Below are positions 16,344 through 25,278 of a stretch of 64,000 nucleotides of DNA, piece by piece. Position numbers and translations under genes: made by a program. The DNA comes from JBAXXL01 sp037127915 (lineage in GTDB: Bacteria; Bacteroidota; Ignavibacteria; Kapaibacteriales; UBA2268): the NCBI GenBank assembly GCA_037127915.1, contig JBAXXL010000014.1:1-64000 (forward strand). Reading direction: 5' to 3'. The notes under the pieces are model-generated. The model did no database searches. It saw nothing but the letters and a program-made list of their open reading frames with translations, and was not told where the DNA came from. Position 1 is the first letter of the stretch. Every line of letters begins with the position of its first letter.

Positions 16344-16691
16344 TTAATTAATAGCTTTTTTTACAATAGCCGCAAAAACTTCAGGTTTGTTCATGGCAAA
16401 GTCAGCCAAAACCTTACGATTTATATCAATATTTTTTGCTTTCAAAGCGAAAATCAGCTTTGAATATGTGGTGTTGTTTAAACGAGCGGCGGCGTTTATA
16501 CGTGTAATCCATAAACGACGATAACTGCGTTTTTTTAGCTTTCTGCCTACGAAAGCGTGCAATAGACCTTTTTCAACATGGTTTTTTGCAACTGTCCAGA
16601 CATTTTTCCTCGCGCCCCAATATCCTTTGGCTAATTTTAGGAATTTCTTTCTTTTATTGCGCGAAGCTACTTTATTCTGTGAGCGAGCCAT
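16344..16691 (-). CDS. rplT: 50S ribosomal protein L20
   Basis: A 115-residue L20, normal length. The basic N-terminal tail (RSQNKVASRNKRKKFLKLAKG) and LWITRINAAARLNNTTYSKL are typical. L20 binds 23S rRNA early in assembly and in some bacteria represses its own operon. A GGAG ribosome site precedes the ATG. It lies 74 bp after rpmI. Confidence 0.97.
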   Translation of the reverse strand: MARSQNKVASRNKRKKFLKLAKGYWGARKNVWTVAKNHVEKGLLHAFVGRKLKKRSYRRLWITRINAAARLNNTTYSKLIFALKAKNIDINRKVLADFAMNKPEVFAAIVKKAIN

Positions 16692-16765
16692 ACATATCTC
16701 CGATATTTATAAATATTTACGGTTGGGGGAGAGCTTCAATAACCCCTCGAACCTGAATTAATTTG

Positions 16766-16963
16766 TTATGCTGAAGCCAGCATACGTTTTACTCTATGCA
16801 CATCAGCCTCATGGACAAATTCAGTCTTACGCAAATTTCTTTTACGTTTCTGTGTTTTCTTTGTCAATATGTGACTTGCATAAGGTCTTTTTCTTTTAAT
16901 GTGTCCGCTCGGCGTAATTTTGAAACGCTTTTTGGCGGAACCATTTGTTTTCATCTTTGGCAT
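16766..16963 (-). CDS. rpmI: 50S ribosomal protein L35
   Basis: A 65-residue L35 with the family start MPKMKTNGSAKKRFKITPSG and ending in VKRMLASA. It usually follows infC, but here no infC is present: a promoter sits directly upstream and the previous gene is an oxoamine synthase. It heads rpmI-rplT-pheS-sdaA. Confidence 0.97.
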   Translation of the reverse strand: MPKMKTNGSAKKRFKITPSGHIKRKRPYASHILTKKTQKRKRNLRKTEFVHEADVHRVKRMLASA

Positions 16964-17012
16964 TGCCCTAATCCATCATTAATTAATCTTAAAAATGCTC
17001 AATATAGAACTT

Positions 17013-17044
17013 CAAAATTATACAAAAAATCCTAGATAACCAAA
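17013..17044 (-). promoter_or_regulatory. Bacteroidota-type promoter for rpmI operon
   Basis: Read on the minus strand: TTTG (17044-17041), a 20 bp spacer, then TAATTTTG (17020-17013). This is a close match to TTTG-N19/20-TAnnTTTG of the Bacteroidota primary sigma factor. It lies just past the stop codon of the upstream gene and implies a 5' leader of about 40 nt before rpmI. Confidence 0.7.
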
Positions 17045-17045
17045 A

Positions 17046-18242
17046 TTATTTATCTAATAATCCAAATTCTTTACCAATTTGTTCAAATACATCCAACATG
17101 TAATCCAAGTGATGTTTCTCGTGAGTGGCCATATAGCTTGTTCTCATCATAGACATATTAGGTGGTACTCCCGGCGGTACGAAGGCATTTACATACACAT
17201 TCGAATCGAATAAACGACGCCAAAACAGTAACGCTTTTTCCATATCACCGATAATAACCGGAATAATTGCAGTATCACCACTTATTATTTCGAAGCCGAT
17301 TTTACGGAAACCATCTCGCATATAATTTGTGTTGTCTCTGAGTTTTTCTACTAATTCCGGTTGTTTTTCTAATATTTCCAGCGAAGCTAAAGCCGCGGCG
17401 CATGAAGCCGGTGTAGGACTTGCTGAAAAAATCAATGCCGGACTATTGTGTTTTATGTAATTTATTACTCTTTCAGGTGCGGCAACAAATCCGCCTAATG
17501 AGGCAAAAGTTTTTGAAAAAGTACCCATAATCATATCGGTTTCATCAACTTGATTGAAATAATCCGGTGTTCCTCTCCCCCCTTTACCAATAACGCCAAC
17601 GCCGTGGGCATCATCTTCGAGAACAACGGCATTGTATTGCTTTGCTAATCTATTTATTTCCGGTAGATTACAGATTTCACCCGTAACGGAAAATACACCA
17701 TCAGTAACAATTAATTTGTTTGACTCCAAAGGCATTGACGAAAGAATTTTTTCTAGGTCTTTCATATCGCTATGTTTGTAACGAACGAAATCCGCCATTG
17801 CACCTTTAGCCATAATTGCTGAGGCCATTATACTCGCATGATCTTCTTTATCGCAAATTAAATGTTCGCCTTTTTGAACCAGTGTTGAAACTACACCTTG
17901 CGATGTTTGATATCCGGTTGAAAAAAGTAATACAGCTTCTTTGTTAAGAAATTTTGCCAATTTAGCTTCTAATTCAACATGTAAATCCAAATTTCCTGTT
18001 AAATATCTAGACCCTGAACAGCCTGTACCATATTTTTCTGTTGCTTTAACCGCCGCTTCAATTACATAAGGATGTGTTGTCAAACCCAAATAGTTATTCG
18101 ATCCGGCCATATACATATCATTGCCGTCTATTTTTACAATTGGTCCTTCGTTGGCTTTTATCACATGAAAATAAGGGTAAAGGCCAAGTTTTTTTACGTC
18201 ATCAGCCTTTGTAAAAGCTTGACACTTGTCGAAAATTCCCAT
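17046..18242 (-). CDS. spt: Alpha-oxoamine synthase, probably serine palmitoyltransferase
   Basis: A 398-residue PLP enzyme of the KBL/BioF/SPT family. The PLP lysine is Lys244 in GTFSKTFASLGG, the ring-stacking His is His135 in KEDHAS, and Asp211/His213 lie in EDDAHGVG. The start LYPYFHVIKANEG and the run GSNNYLGL-GTGCSGSRYLTGNLDLHVELE resemble Bacteroides serine palmitoyltransferase more than glycine C-acetyltransferase. If so it makes 3-ketosphinganine from serine and palmitoyl-CoA for sphingolipids. Paralogues are hard to tell apart by eye; family sure, substrate less so. Confidence 0.82.
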   Translation of the reverse strand: MGIFDKCQAFTKADDVKKLGLYPYFHVIKANEGPIVKIDGNDMYMAGSNNYLGLTTHPYVIEAAVKATEKYGTGCSGSRYLTGNLDLHVELEAKLAKFLNKEAVLLFSTGYQTSQGVVSTLVQKGEHLICDKEDHASIMASAIMAKGAMADFVRYKHSDMKDLEKILSSMPLESNKLIVTDGVFSVTGEICNLPEINRLAKQYNAVVLEDDAHGVGVIGKGGRGTPDYFNQVDETDMIMGTFSKTFASLGGFVAAPERVINYIKHNSPALIFSASPTPASCAAALASLEILEKQPELVEKLRDNTNYMRDGFRKIGFEIISGDTAIIPVIIGDMEKALLFWRRLFDSNVYVNAFVPPGVPPNMSMMRTSYMATHEKHHLDYMLDVFEQIGKEFGLLDK

Positions 18243-18382
18243 TTATTATTCTCTTAATTATAAATTAAAAAAACCTATTTACTTAATATATTTTCAAAGT
18301 ATTTAAAATACATTAAGTTACTTGAAAACCTTTTTTAAACGAATGTAGCGGAAATTTATTTTATATAATGGAAAAAATATTG

Positions 18383-18390
18383 TATTTTTG
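18383..18390 (+). promoter_or_regulatory. Possible -7 element for hutU
   Basis: TATTTTTG fits TAnnTTTG. At 19 bp upstream is TTTA (18360-18363), three of four bases of the -33 box. It implies a leader of about 80 nt before the ATG at 18474. Confidence 0.45.
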
Positions 18391-18473
18391 TATTTATAAA
18401 ATATTAAAATAATAAATACCCGAATTCTAAACTGAAAAAATTGCATAAAAGCTAAAAATTGAAATAGGAAAAT

Positions 18474-20123
18474 ATGAGAACTGTTAAGGTACCTAGAGGA
18501 ACAGAGAAAATATGCAAAAGCTGGCAAATTGAAGCCGCTTATAGAATGATTCAGCATAATCTTGATCCTGAAAACGCAGAGCATCCCGAAAAATTAATTG
18601 TTTACGGAGGTTTAGGAAAAGCCGCGCGTAATTGGGAATGTTATGACGCTATAATAGATACATTAAAAAATATGGATGTTGACGATACACTGCTTGTTCA
18701 ATCCGGTAAACCGGTTGGAGTAGTGAAAACTTTTGAAGATGCACCACGCGTAATTATCGCTAATTCAAACTTGGTTCCCAAATGGGCAACATGGGATGAA
18801 TTCCGTCGTTTGGACGCTCTTGGATTGATAATGTACGGGCAAATGACAGCCGGAAGTTGGATTTATATCGGCACACAAGGAATTTTACAAGGTACTTATG
18901 AAACTTTTGCTGAATGCGCACGCCAACATTTCGGTGGAACGCTAAACGGACAATTTGTATTGACTGGCGGTATGGGCGGTATGGGCGGAGCTCAACCGTT
19001 AGCCGCACGTTTTGCAGGTGCCGCATCGATAACAATTGAAATTGACGAAACAAGAATAGATAAAAGAATAAACGACGGTTATTGCGACGTAAAAACTGAT
19101 AGTTTGGACGAAGCTTTGAGAATCGTTAATGAATACAAAGAACGTAAAGAACCTATTTCAATAGGATTAATAGGTAATACAGCTGAAATTCTTCCTGAAA
19201 TCTACCGTCGCGGCATCGTTCCGGACGTGGTTACCGACCAAACTTCGGCACATGACCCGCTGAACGGATATTATCCGGCTGGTTATACAAAACAGGAAGC
19301 TGATCAACTGCGTATTGCTGATTCAGAAAAATATTTGAACGAAGTATATAAATCAATTGCAATTCACGTTGAAACTATGGTTGAATTCCAAAAGAAGGGT
19401 TCTGTAGTTTTTGATTATGGTAATAATATTCGCGGCATAGCTAAGGAATTTGGCGGCTATCAAAACGCTTTCGATTTCCAAGGTTTTGTTCCTGCTTATA
19501 TTAGACCGCTGTTTTGCGATGGCAAAGGACCTTTCCGTTGGGTAGCTTTGTCGGGTGACCCACACGACATAGAAGTAACCGATAACGCAATTTTGGAAGC
19601 TTTTCCTAATAATGAGCCTCTGCATCGCTGGATTAAAAACGCACAATCGCGCGTTAAATATCAAGCATTACCTGCCAGAATTTGCTGGTTGGGATATGGC
19701 GAAAGAGAAAAAGCCGGTTTGATTTTTAACGATTTGGTGAAAACCGGAAAAGTTTCAGCACCGATTGTAATAGGACGCGACCACCTTGACTGCGGATCAG
19801 TTGCATCACCGTACAGAGAAACTGAAGGTATGTTAGACGGATCGGATGCTATAGCAGATTGGGTATATTTTAATTTTGCTTTGAATGCACTGGGCGGTGC
19901 TTCTTGGGTTTCAATGCACCACGGCGGCGGTGTTGGTATGGGATTATCCCTACACGCCGGCATGGTCATAGTGGCAGATGGAACTGAACAAGCGGCGAAA
20001 CGTTTGTCGAGGGTACTTTCTTATGATCCGATGATGGGTATTATAAGACACGCAGACGCTGGATATGATAGAGCAAAGGATAATGCTAAAAAGTTTGGCA
20101 TTAAAATTCCTATGATGAAATAG
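18474..20123 (+). CDS. hutU: Urocanate hydratase
   Basis: A 549-residue urocanase, normal length. It hydrates urocanate to imidazolone propionate, the second step of histidine breakdown, using tightly bound NAD. Typical segments: YGGLGKAARNW, TAGSWIYIGTQGILQGT, the Gly-rich NAD site VLTGGMGGMGGAQP and the active-site Cys region GRDHLDCGSVASPYRETEGM. A GGAAAA ribosome site precedes the ATG. HutH, HutI and HutG are not in the window, so the pathway must be completed elsewhere or the gene stands alone. Confidence 0.97.
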   Translation: MRTVKVPRGTEKICKSWQIEAAYRMIQHNLDPENAEHPEKLIVYGGLGKAARNWECYDAIIDTLKNMDVDDTLLVQSGKPVGVVKTFEDAPRVIIANSNLVPKWATWDEFRRLDALGLIMYGQMTAGSWIYIGTQGILQGTYETFAECARQHFGGTLNGQFVLTGGMGGMGGAQPLAARFAGAASITIEIDETRIDKRINDGYCDVKTDSLDEALRIVNEYKERKEPISIGLIGNTAEILPEIYRRGIVPDVVTDQTSAHDPLNGYYPAGYTKQEADQLRIADSEKYLNEVYKSIAIHVETMVEFQKKGSVVFDYGNNIRGIAKEFGGYQNAFDFQGFVPAYIRPLFCDGKGPFRWVALSGDPHDIEVTDNAILEAFPNNEPLHRWIKNAQSRVKYQALPARICWLGYGEREKAGLIFNDLVKTGKVSAPIVIGRDHLDCGSVASPYRETEGMLDGSDAIADWVYFNFALNALGGASWVSMHHGGGVGMGLSLHAGMVIVADGTEQAAKRLSRVLSYDPMMGIIRHADAGYDRAKDNAKKFGIKIPMMK

Positions 20124-20357
20124 TATTTGATTAATAGTTATTATGACAGGAAAATTGTCTATTTCGGCAGAGAATACAGCGACCTGACAAATCGGCAGGT
20201 ATTTCCGGCACATAGGCAGATAAAAAGGCTTCAGTCAGTGTAACTTTTTAGAGTTTTTTGCATTATATATACGTAGACAAATGATAATATTTAATTTTAA
20301 TATGAGGATTGATGGACTGATTTCTACGTTGTAAGATTAATTTAGCAGGAGTATGAT

Positions 20358-20945
20358 ATGGATGATAACAGCCAAAAAGGCACTATAGGTATAGAATTAG
20401 CGCATCAGATTGAAGAGTTGTTCAAAACCGATAGAAAGAAGTTCTTGGGCTTTATACGTCAAAGAGTGAGAAGTCAAGAGGAAGCAGAAGATATTTTGCA
20501 GGACGTGTTTACTAATGTCTTAGCCGCTTCTTCGAGTATTCAAAAACCAATAGAAAACATTGCATCTTGGGTTTTTACAGCAGTTAGAAATAGAATCATT
20601 GACTCATATAGAAAAAAACGCGCCGAAGCATTTTCCGAAATGCAGACCCCCGGTCAAGCCGAAGAGGGTGGCGATATGTTTGAAAATTTCCTAGGCGATG
20701 TTACTGCAAGCCCTGAAAGCAATATGATGCAGCAATCTATCTGGGATGAAATCAATAAAGGTCTTGACGAACTGCCAGACGAACAAAAAGAAGTATTTGT
20801 TAAAAATGAATTCGAGGGTATATCTTTTAGAGAAATGTCCGAGCAAACAGGTGTGAATATAAACACACTTCTGGCAAGGAAAAGATATGCTGTTTTGCAT
20901 TTAAGAAGAAAACTGAAGGATATTTACGAATCCTTGCAGGATTAA
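20358..20945 (+). CDS. ECF-type RNA polymerase sigma factor
   Basis: A 195-residue sigma-70 family protein of the extracytoplasmic-function type. Region 2 spans about 25-95 (EEAEDILQDVFTNVLA, then SWVFTAVRNRIIDSYRKKR) and region 4 about 130-190 (ELPDEQKEVFVKNEFEGISFREMSEQTGVNINTLLARK). An acidic linker separates them. A strong ribosome site (CAGGAG) is present. No anti-sigma gene follows: the next gene is rpe, after a hairpin repeat. Confidence 0.9.
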   Translation: MDDNSQKGTIGIELAHQIEELFKTDRKKFLGFIRQRVRSQEEAEDILQDVFTNVLAASSSIQKPIENIASWVFTAVRNRIIDSYRKKRAEAFSEMQTPGQAEEGGDMFENFLGDVTASPESNMMQQSIWDEINKGLDELPDEQKEVFVKNEFEGISFREMSEQTGVNINTLLARKRYAVLHLRRKLKDIYESLQD

Positions 20946-20961
20946 AATTGTGTTAAAAAGT

Positions 20962-20991
20962 GTGTCATTCCCGCCTTCGCAGGAATGACAC
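20962..20991. repeat. Dispersed hairpin repeat
   Basis: GTGTCATTCC pairs with GGAATGACAC around a 10 nt loop holding CGCCTTCGC. No T-run follows. The GTCATTCC/GGAATGAC core is a palindrome type seen in many unrelated genomes. It could still act as a weak terminator after the sigma factor. Confidence 0.6.
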
Positions 20992-21019
20992 TTAAATATT
21001 ATGCCTCGGAAAAAAAATT

Positions 21020-21679
21020 ATGAGTAAAATAATGATAGCGCCGTCGCTTTTATCGGCGGACTTCGCAAATTTAGCAACAGAAATCAAAGCCTGCGAAAAA
21101 GGCGGAGCTGATATTCTGCATTTCGATGTTATGGATGGACATTTCGTCCCAAACATAACAATCGGACCATTCATTGCAGAAACAGTCAAAAAAAACACTG
21201 CCCTTCCTTTAGATTGTCATCTTATGGTTGATAATCCCGATATGTTTATCCCAAAATTTGCTGAGGCAGGAGCTGATTATATATCCGTTCACGCCGAAGG
21301 AACACATCATCTTCATAGAAGTCTCATGCAAATTAAAGGTTTTGGGAAAAAAGCCGGTGTAGCATTGAATCCGCTTACACCGCTCGAATTTGCTTTCGAA
21401 GCGGCTGAATACTGTGATTACATTTTGCTTATGTCTGTGAACCCGGGGTTTGGTGGACAAACTTTCATTGATTCTTTTTTCAGGCGCGTTGTAGCACTTA
21501 AAGATTTTCTACTCAACAACGACTTAGGTCACGTTTTAATTGAAATTGACGGCGGTGTTAAAAAAGAAAACGCACGCGAAATAGCCGAAGCCGGAGCGGA
21601 CATTTTAGTTAGCGGATCGGGAGTCTTTAATGGAAACGTGGAAGAGAATATTAAAGCGATAATTGCTGAACTTCAATGA
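21020..21679 (+). CDS. rpe: Ribulose-phosphate 3-epimerase
   Basis: A 219-residue TIM-barrel enzyme that interconverts ribulose 5-phosphate and xylulose 5-phosphate in the pentose phosphate pathway. Metal ligands lie in HFDVMDGHFVPN and DCHLMVDNP; the flexible loop MSVNPGFGGQTF and the second Asp in EIDGGV are intact. Normal length. It stands alone between a sigma factor and a convergent four-helix-bundle gene. Confidence 0.97.
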   Translation: MSKIMIAPSLLSADFANLATEIKACEKGGADILHFDVMDGHFVPNITIGPFIAETVKKNTALPLDCHLMVDNPDMFIPKFAEAGADYISVHAEGTHHLHRSLMQIKGFGKKAGVALNPLTPLEFAFEAAEYCDYILLMSVNPGFGGQTFIDSFFRRVVALKDFLLNNDLGHVLIEIDGGVKKENAREIAEAGADILVSGSGVFNGNVEENIKAIIAELQ

Positions 21680-21707
21680 TGAATGATAAATGATAAATGA
21701 TAAATAC

Positions 21708-22067
21708 TCAAGGTTTAAGGCTTGATTTAACTGTAAGAATACTTGATGTAATTAATCTTATAATTTCATCTGCATCTGAATATATGCTATCAAATTGTTC
21801 CTTACTCATGTAATCAGTTTCTTTTAAGAGCTCGAGCCAATAAATTGTTTCGTTTATTTCTTTTTGTGCAATGCCCAATTTATGTTTAAAATCAATTTTT
21901 GTTTCTGCATATTCAGCTTCGCGAATCATCGCACCAACGCTGGTTCCACTTTTCAGAAGTTGCTTTGACATAACAAATTCTTTCTTATTCTCGACCAAAT
22001 ACTTATATAATTTGACAATTCTAATAGCAAATAAAAAGCTTTTACTTTTAAGTATATTCTCTCTCAT
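21708..22067 (-). CDS. Four-helix-bundle protein (23S rRNA intervening-sequence type)
   Basis: A 119-residue all-helical protein of the four-helix-bundle family first seen inside 23S rRNA insertions. Typical core: KQLLKSGTSVGAMIREAEYAE, then KLGIAQKEINETIYWLELL. Function unknown; members form pentamer-like bundles and may bind nucleic acid. A close paralogue, broken by a nonsense codon, lies on the other side of purD at 23519-23881. Spacers on both sides carry short tandem repeats such as ATAAATG. Confidence 0.88.
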   Translation of the reverse strand: MRENILKSKSFLFAIRIVKLYKYLVENKKEFVMSKQLLKSGTSVGAMIREAEYAETKIDFKHKLGIAQKEINETIYWLELLKETDYMSKEQFDSIYSDADEIIRLITSSILTVKSSLKP

Positions 22068-22133
22068 ATATCATCCATAAAAATTTTAAATAAAGGTTTA
22101 TTTTCTTATTCATTCATCATTCATCATTCATCA

Positions 22134-23405
22134 TTATAAAAGACCTTTGTACCCGATATCTCGTCTAAATGATTTATTTTTGAAATCAATCTTATCTATT
22201 GCTAAATATGCATGAGTGATAGAATCTTTAAGATTACCGCTTATAGCTGTAACACCCAAAACCCTGCCACCTGATGTAACGATATTTCCATTTTCCTCTT
22301 TTGTTCCTGCATGATATATAATCAAATTTTCATCATTTGATTCGCGCAAACCACTTAACGGGAATCCTTTTTCAAATGAATCAGGGTATCCACCTGATGC
22401 TAAAATAACACAAACCGCATGCATATTGCTATTTCCGGTGAATGCCATTTTGTCAATTTTCCCTGACGCGGCAGAATAAAGCAATTTCGCCAAATCGCCT
22501 TCGAAAAGCGGCAAAACAACCTGTGTTTCCGGGTCACCGAAACGCGCGTTAAATTCTACCACTTTGGGTTCACCATCTTTAATCATCAATCCGCAATAAA
22601 GACAACCAATGAATGGTGTACCGCGATTGATCATTCCCTGCAAAACCGGCTCGATGATTTTTGTATTTACTTTCTTTAAAATTTCATCCGTAACGAGCGG
22701 GGCAGGAGCGTAAGCACCCATTCCACCGGTGTTTTTGCCTTTATCACCGTCCAGTGCACGTTTGTGATCTTGAGCTGGAGCCAAAGTAACATATTCTTTG
22801 CCGTCGCATATTGCAAAAATCGAAGCTTCATCGCCTTGCATAAATTCTTCTACAACGACTTTAGCACCTGCTACTCCAAATGTGCCGTGGAACATCTCTC
22901 CGAGTGCTTCTACTGCTTCTTCTGTGGTCGTGGCGATAATCACACCTTTTCCAGCGGCTAATCCGTCAGCCTTTAGTACAGCTGGTAAACTTTGAGCGCG
23001 AATATAATCTTCGGCAATATGGCTTTGATTAGAGGTGAAACTTCTATAAGCGGCTGTTGGTACATTGTATTCCATCATCAATTGTTTTGCAAAGTCTTTT
23101 GAACTTTCCAATTGCGCGGCGGCTTTGGTAGGACCGAAAACCTGAGTTTTTTCACCGGCGAAAGAATCAACAATACCTTCGGCGAGGGGTTGTTCAGCAC
23201 CTACAACGAGTAAATCAATTGCCGAATTTCTGCAAAATTGCTTTACAGCTTCGAAATCATTTGGATTGATATTCGCGTTCTCAGCGGTTTGAAATATCCC
23301 CGGGTTCCCCGGTGAGCAATATAATTTCTCAGTCGAATCGGATTTTGATAATGCCAACACCAAAGCGTGCTCACGTCCCCCACTGCCTAAAACTAATATA
23401 TTCAT
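22134..23405 (-). CDS. purD: Phosphoribosylamine-glycine ligase
   Basis: A 423-residue ATP-grasp enzyme, normal length. It joins glycine to phosphoribosylamine in purine synthesis. The start ILVLGSGGREHAL, GPTKAAAQLESSKDFAK, LKADGLAAGKGVI and EFNARFGDPETQVVL are all typical. No other pur genes are near. A TAATTTTG box sits about 33-40 bp upstream. Confidence 0.97.
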   Translation of the reverse strand: MNILVLGSGGREHALVLALSKSDSTEKLYCSPGNPGIFQTAENANINPNDFEAVKQFCRNSAIDLLVVGAEQPLAEGIVDSFAGEKTQVFGPTKAAAQLESSKDFAKQLMMEYNVPTAAYRSFTSNQSHIAEDYIRAQSLPAVLKADGLAAGKGVIIATTTEEAVEALGEMFHGTFGVAGAKVVVEEFMQGDEASIFAICDGKEYVTLAPAQDHKRALDGDKGKNTGGMGAYAPAPLVTDEILKKVNTKIIEPVLQGMINRGTPFIGCLYCGLMIKDGEPKVVEFNARFGDPETQVVLPLFEGDLAKLLYSAASGKIDKMAFTGNSNMHAVCVILASGGYPDSFEKGFPLSGLRESNDENLIIYHAGTKEENGNIVTSGGRVLGVTAISGNLKDSITHAYLAIDKIDFKNKSFRRDIGYKGLL

Positions 23406-23437
23406 AATTCTTCTTCTTTATAGTATAAATTTATATG

Positions 23438-23445
23438 CAAAATTA
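23438..23445 (-). promoter_or_regulatory. Possible -7 element for purD
   Basis: TAATTTTG on the minus strand, 33 bp before the purD ATG. The -33 position reads TTTA, three of four bases. A short leader is implied. No purine riboswitch fold is evident. Confidence 0.45.
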
Positions 23446-23518
23446 CGAATATTAAATACAATTGTAAATTATAAATTATAAATTATAAATGAAGAAGACT
23501 CTATGAATCAGTTAGATT

Positions 23519-23881
23519 TCATTCTTTTAGCATATTTTGTTTAGTTGTTGTAATAATCTTAGTGATTATTCGAATGATTTCCAAAGCATCATTGAAAATA
23601 TTATCAAATTGTTCTTTGCTTAAATAATCACTATCTTTCAAAAGTTCTAACCAATAAAGAGTTTCGTTAATCTCTTTTTGCGCTATACCCAATTTGTGAT
23701 TAAAATCTACTTTCGATTCAGCGTGTTCCGCCTCTCTAACCATTGCTCCAACACTTGTTCCGCTTCTAAGTAACTGTTTAGACAAAATATATTCTTTTTT
23801 GTTCTCAACTAAGAATTTTTATAAGGATACTATTTTGATGGCAAATTGATAACTTTTCGTTTTTATTACATTATCTTTCAT
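23519..23881 (-). pseudogene. Four-helix-bundle paralogue with nonsense codon
   Basis: Reading from an ATG at 23881 gives MKDNVIKTKSYQFAIKIVSL, then TAA at codon 21 (23821-23819), then in the same frame KFLVENKKEYILSKQ and the rest of the family core to 23519. The intact paralogue at 21708-22067 aligns codon for codon and has Tyr (TAT) at position 21, so one base change (TAT to TAA) breaks this copy. No frameshift is needed. Restart at a TTG (23785) could still make an 88-residue product, but that lacks the first helix. Confidence 0.82.
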
Positions 23882-24013
23882 CGGCTTACCTGATTTTTAT
23901 TTCTTATCCTTTATTATTTACAATTATTTTTACAAATTTACTAATATTTTTAAAATTTTTTCATTTTCTTCATTATTTGCAGCTAATTGTTCTTATCATT
24001 TATAATGTATCAT

Positions 24014-24517
24014 TTATAATTTATAATTTTTTATAGATTTTATCGTGTAGTATATCACCGGAATAAAAATCAATCCCAATGTCAAAGGTAAAAACCAAAC
24101 TCCCAATCCATCGGATAATCCTTTCGTTGTTCGAATGATCATATATGTAATTATTGTGAAAATAACTACCAAAATAAGTTTCAAATATCTTATTAACTTC
24201 GTAGCATTAGTATATTGTTCTAATGCGTTGTCCGCAGTAATGTTGGTCGGGTAGTTGAATATATGAGGGAAATTGTTGAGTAATGTCATTCCTATAAATA
24301 ATATTGTACCAATTATCGGCAATAAAAATATAGTAAATTTTGAACCAAAACTATCTATATGACCGGCTCCATTAAAATGCGTTGGTATTGTTTCAGGCAA
24401 ATTATAATAGTTAGTAACAGTAAAAATCCAAAGTGTCAATAATATTGACCAACCCAGCGTTTCAAATAATCTATCATAGTTTGTAAGTTCTAATTTTATT
24501 CTTGGTCTTGTTCCCAT
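24014..24517 (-). CDS. DUF1648 membrane protein
   Basis: A 167-residue membrane protein with four helices (about 20-38, 60-82, 108-125, 138-158). The segment NYYNLPETIPTHFNGAGHI followed by DSFGSK is the DUF1648 signature, found in SdpI-like and regulatory membrane proteins. It lacks the full SdpI immunity domain. It starts 14 bp after the stop of a lipoprotein gene and probably forms an operon with the two or three genes upstream. Confidence 0.8.
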   Translation of the reverse strand: MGTRPRIKLELTNYDRLFETLGWSILLTLWIFTVTNYYNLPETIPTHFNGAGHIDSFGSKFTIFLLPIIGTILFIGMTLLNNFPHIFNYPTNITADNALEQYTNATKLIRYLKLILVVIFTIITYMIIRTTKGLSDGLGVWFLPLTLGLIFIPVIYYTIKSIKNYKL

Positions 24518-24531
24518 AATTTCCCTTTGTT

Positions 24532-25263
24532 TTATTTTATCACTGATTCTCTGTCCAAATCAGAATATGGGTAATATCCTTTGTCTTTGAGTTTCTTTAT
24601 AAGTTCTTCAGTTCCATTTGCCATTGCATATTCCATCTCATTTCTATGCACTTCAATTATCAATAATAGTCCGTGTTTTTTTTCGCCAATTTTAAATTCT
24701 TTACCCGCTGGTTTATATTCATCTAGAATACAACATGCAGATGGTTCATCTTTATTTAGTGGTATATCACAAGTTTCAAGCGGTTCTAATTTTGTTTCTG
24801 AAGAATAGAGGCCAGTACAAGTAAATATCCGACAAATTCGATTTTTAATCAAATTAAAAGGAATGGTTTCATTTGTATCTTGAACTAAAGGAAGCTTGGT
24901 AAAGGCTACTAGTTCATAAGTGCCTAAACTGTTTTTGATTGGTCCGGTTCCATCAGGTTGAATTAATTCCATTGTAGCAAAACCGGTTCCTTTAATCCCA
25001 TTTGGGAAACAACATAAATCAACTAATCCACCTAAATCATAAGGCATGACTGAGTGGAAGACAAAATTATAAGATTTTCCAAGTATGTATTCTAATCCAG
25101 CCATTTTTAATTCATTATACTTGGTAAACTCTTCTTCTGTGAATTCTCTTATTGTCTCTTTTTTATTTAAGATTTTCTTGAAAATATTCATATTGCCATG
25201 GTCATCTTGTTTGGAACAACTAATAATTATCAAAATTACAAATATCAAAGTTAAATTACGCAT
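24532..25263 (-). CDS. Lipoprotein, suppressor-of-fused-like domain
   Basis: A 243-residue protein starting with a signal and lipobox (LIIISC, Cys16). The middle and end (GYELVAFTKLP-like YELVAFTKL, then LLLIIEVHRNEMEYA and LKDKGYYPYSDLDRESVI) resemble the bacterial suppressor-of-fused domain, where ELxxA and DLDRxSV are typical. Such domains are often in immunity-like proteins, but the lipid anchor is unusual for that role. The call is by eye and moderate. Position: between a small membrane protein and the DUF1648 gene, 14-15 bp apart each. Confidence 0.5.
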   Translation of the reverse strand: MRNLTLIFVILIIISCSKQDDHGNMNIFKKILNKKETIREFTEEEFTKYNELKMAGLEYILGKSYNFVFHSVMPYDLGGLVDLCCFPNGIKGTGFATMELIQPDGTGPIKNSLGTYELVAFTKLPLVQDTNETIPFNLIKNRICRIFTCTGLYSSETKLEPLETCDIPLNKDEPSACCILDEYKPAGKEFKIGEKKHGLLLIIEVHRNEMEYAMANGTEELIKKLKDKGYYPYSDLDRESVIK

Positions 25264-25278
25264 TACTATTGCCTAGTT

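Noticed and set aside
18318..18584. Minus-strand frame overlapping the hutU start
   Set aside because: It runs across the likely promoter and the sure start of hutU; low-complexity hydrophobic composition from AT-rich DNA.
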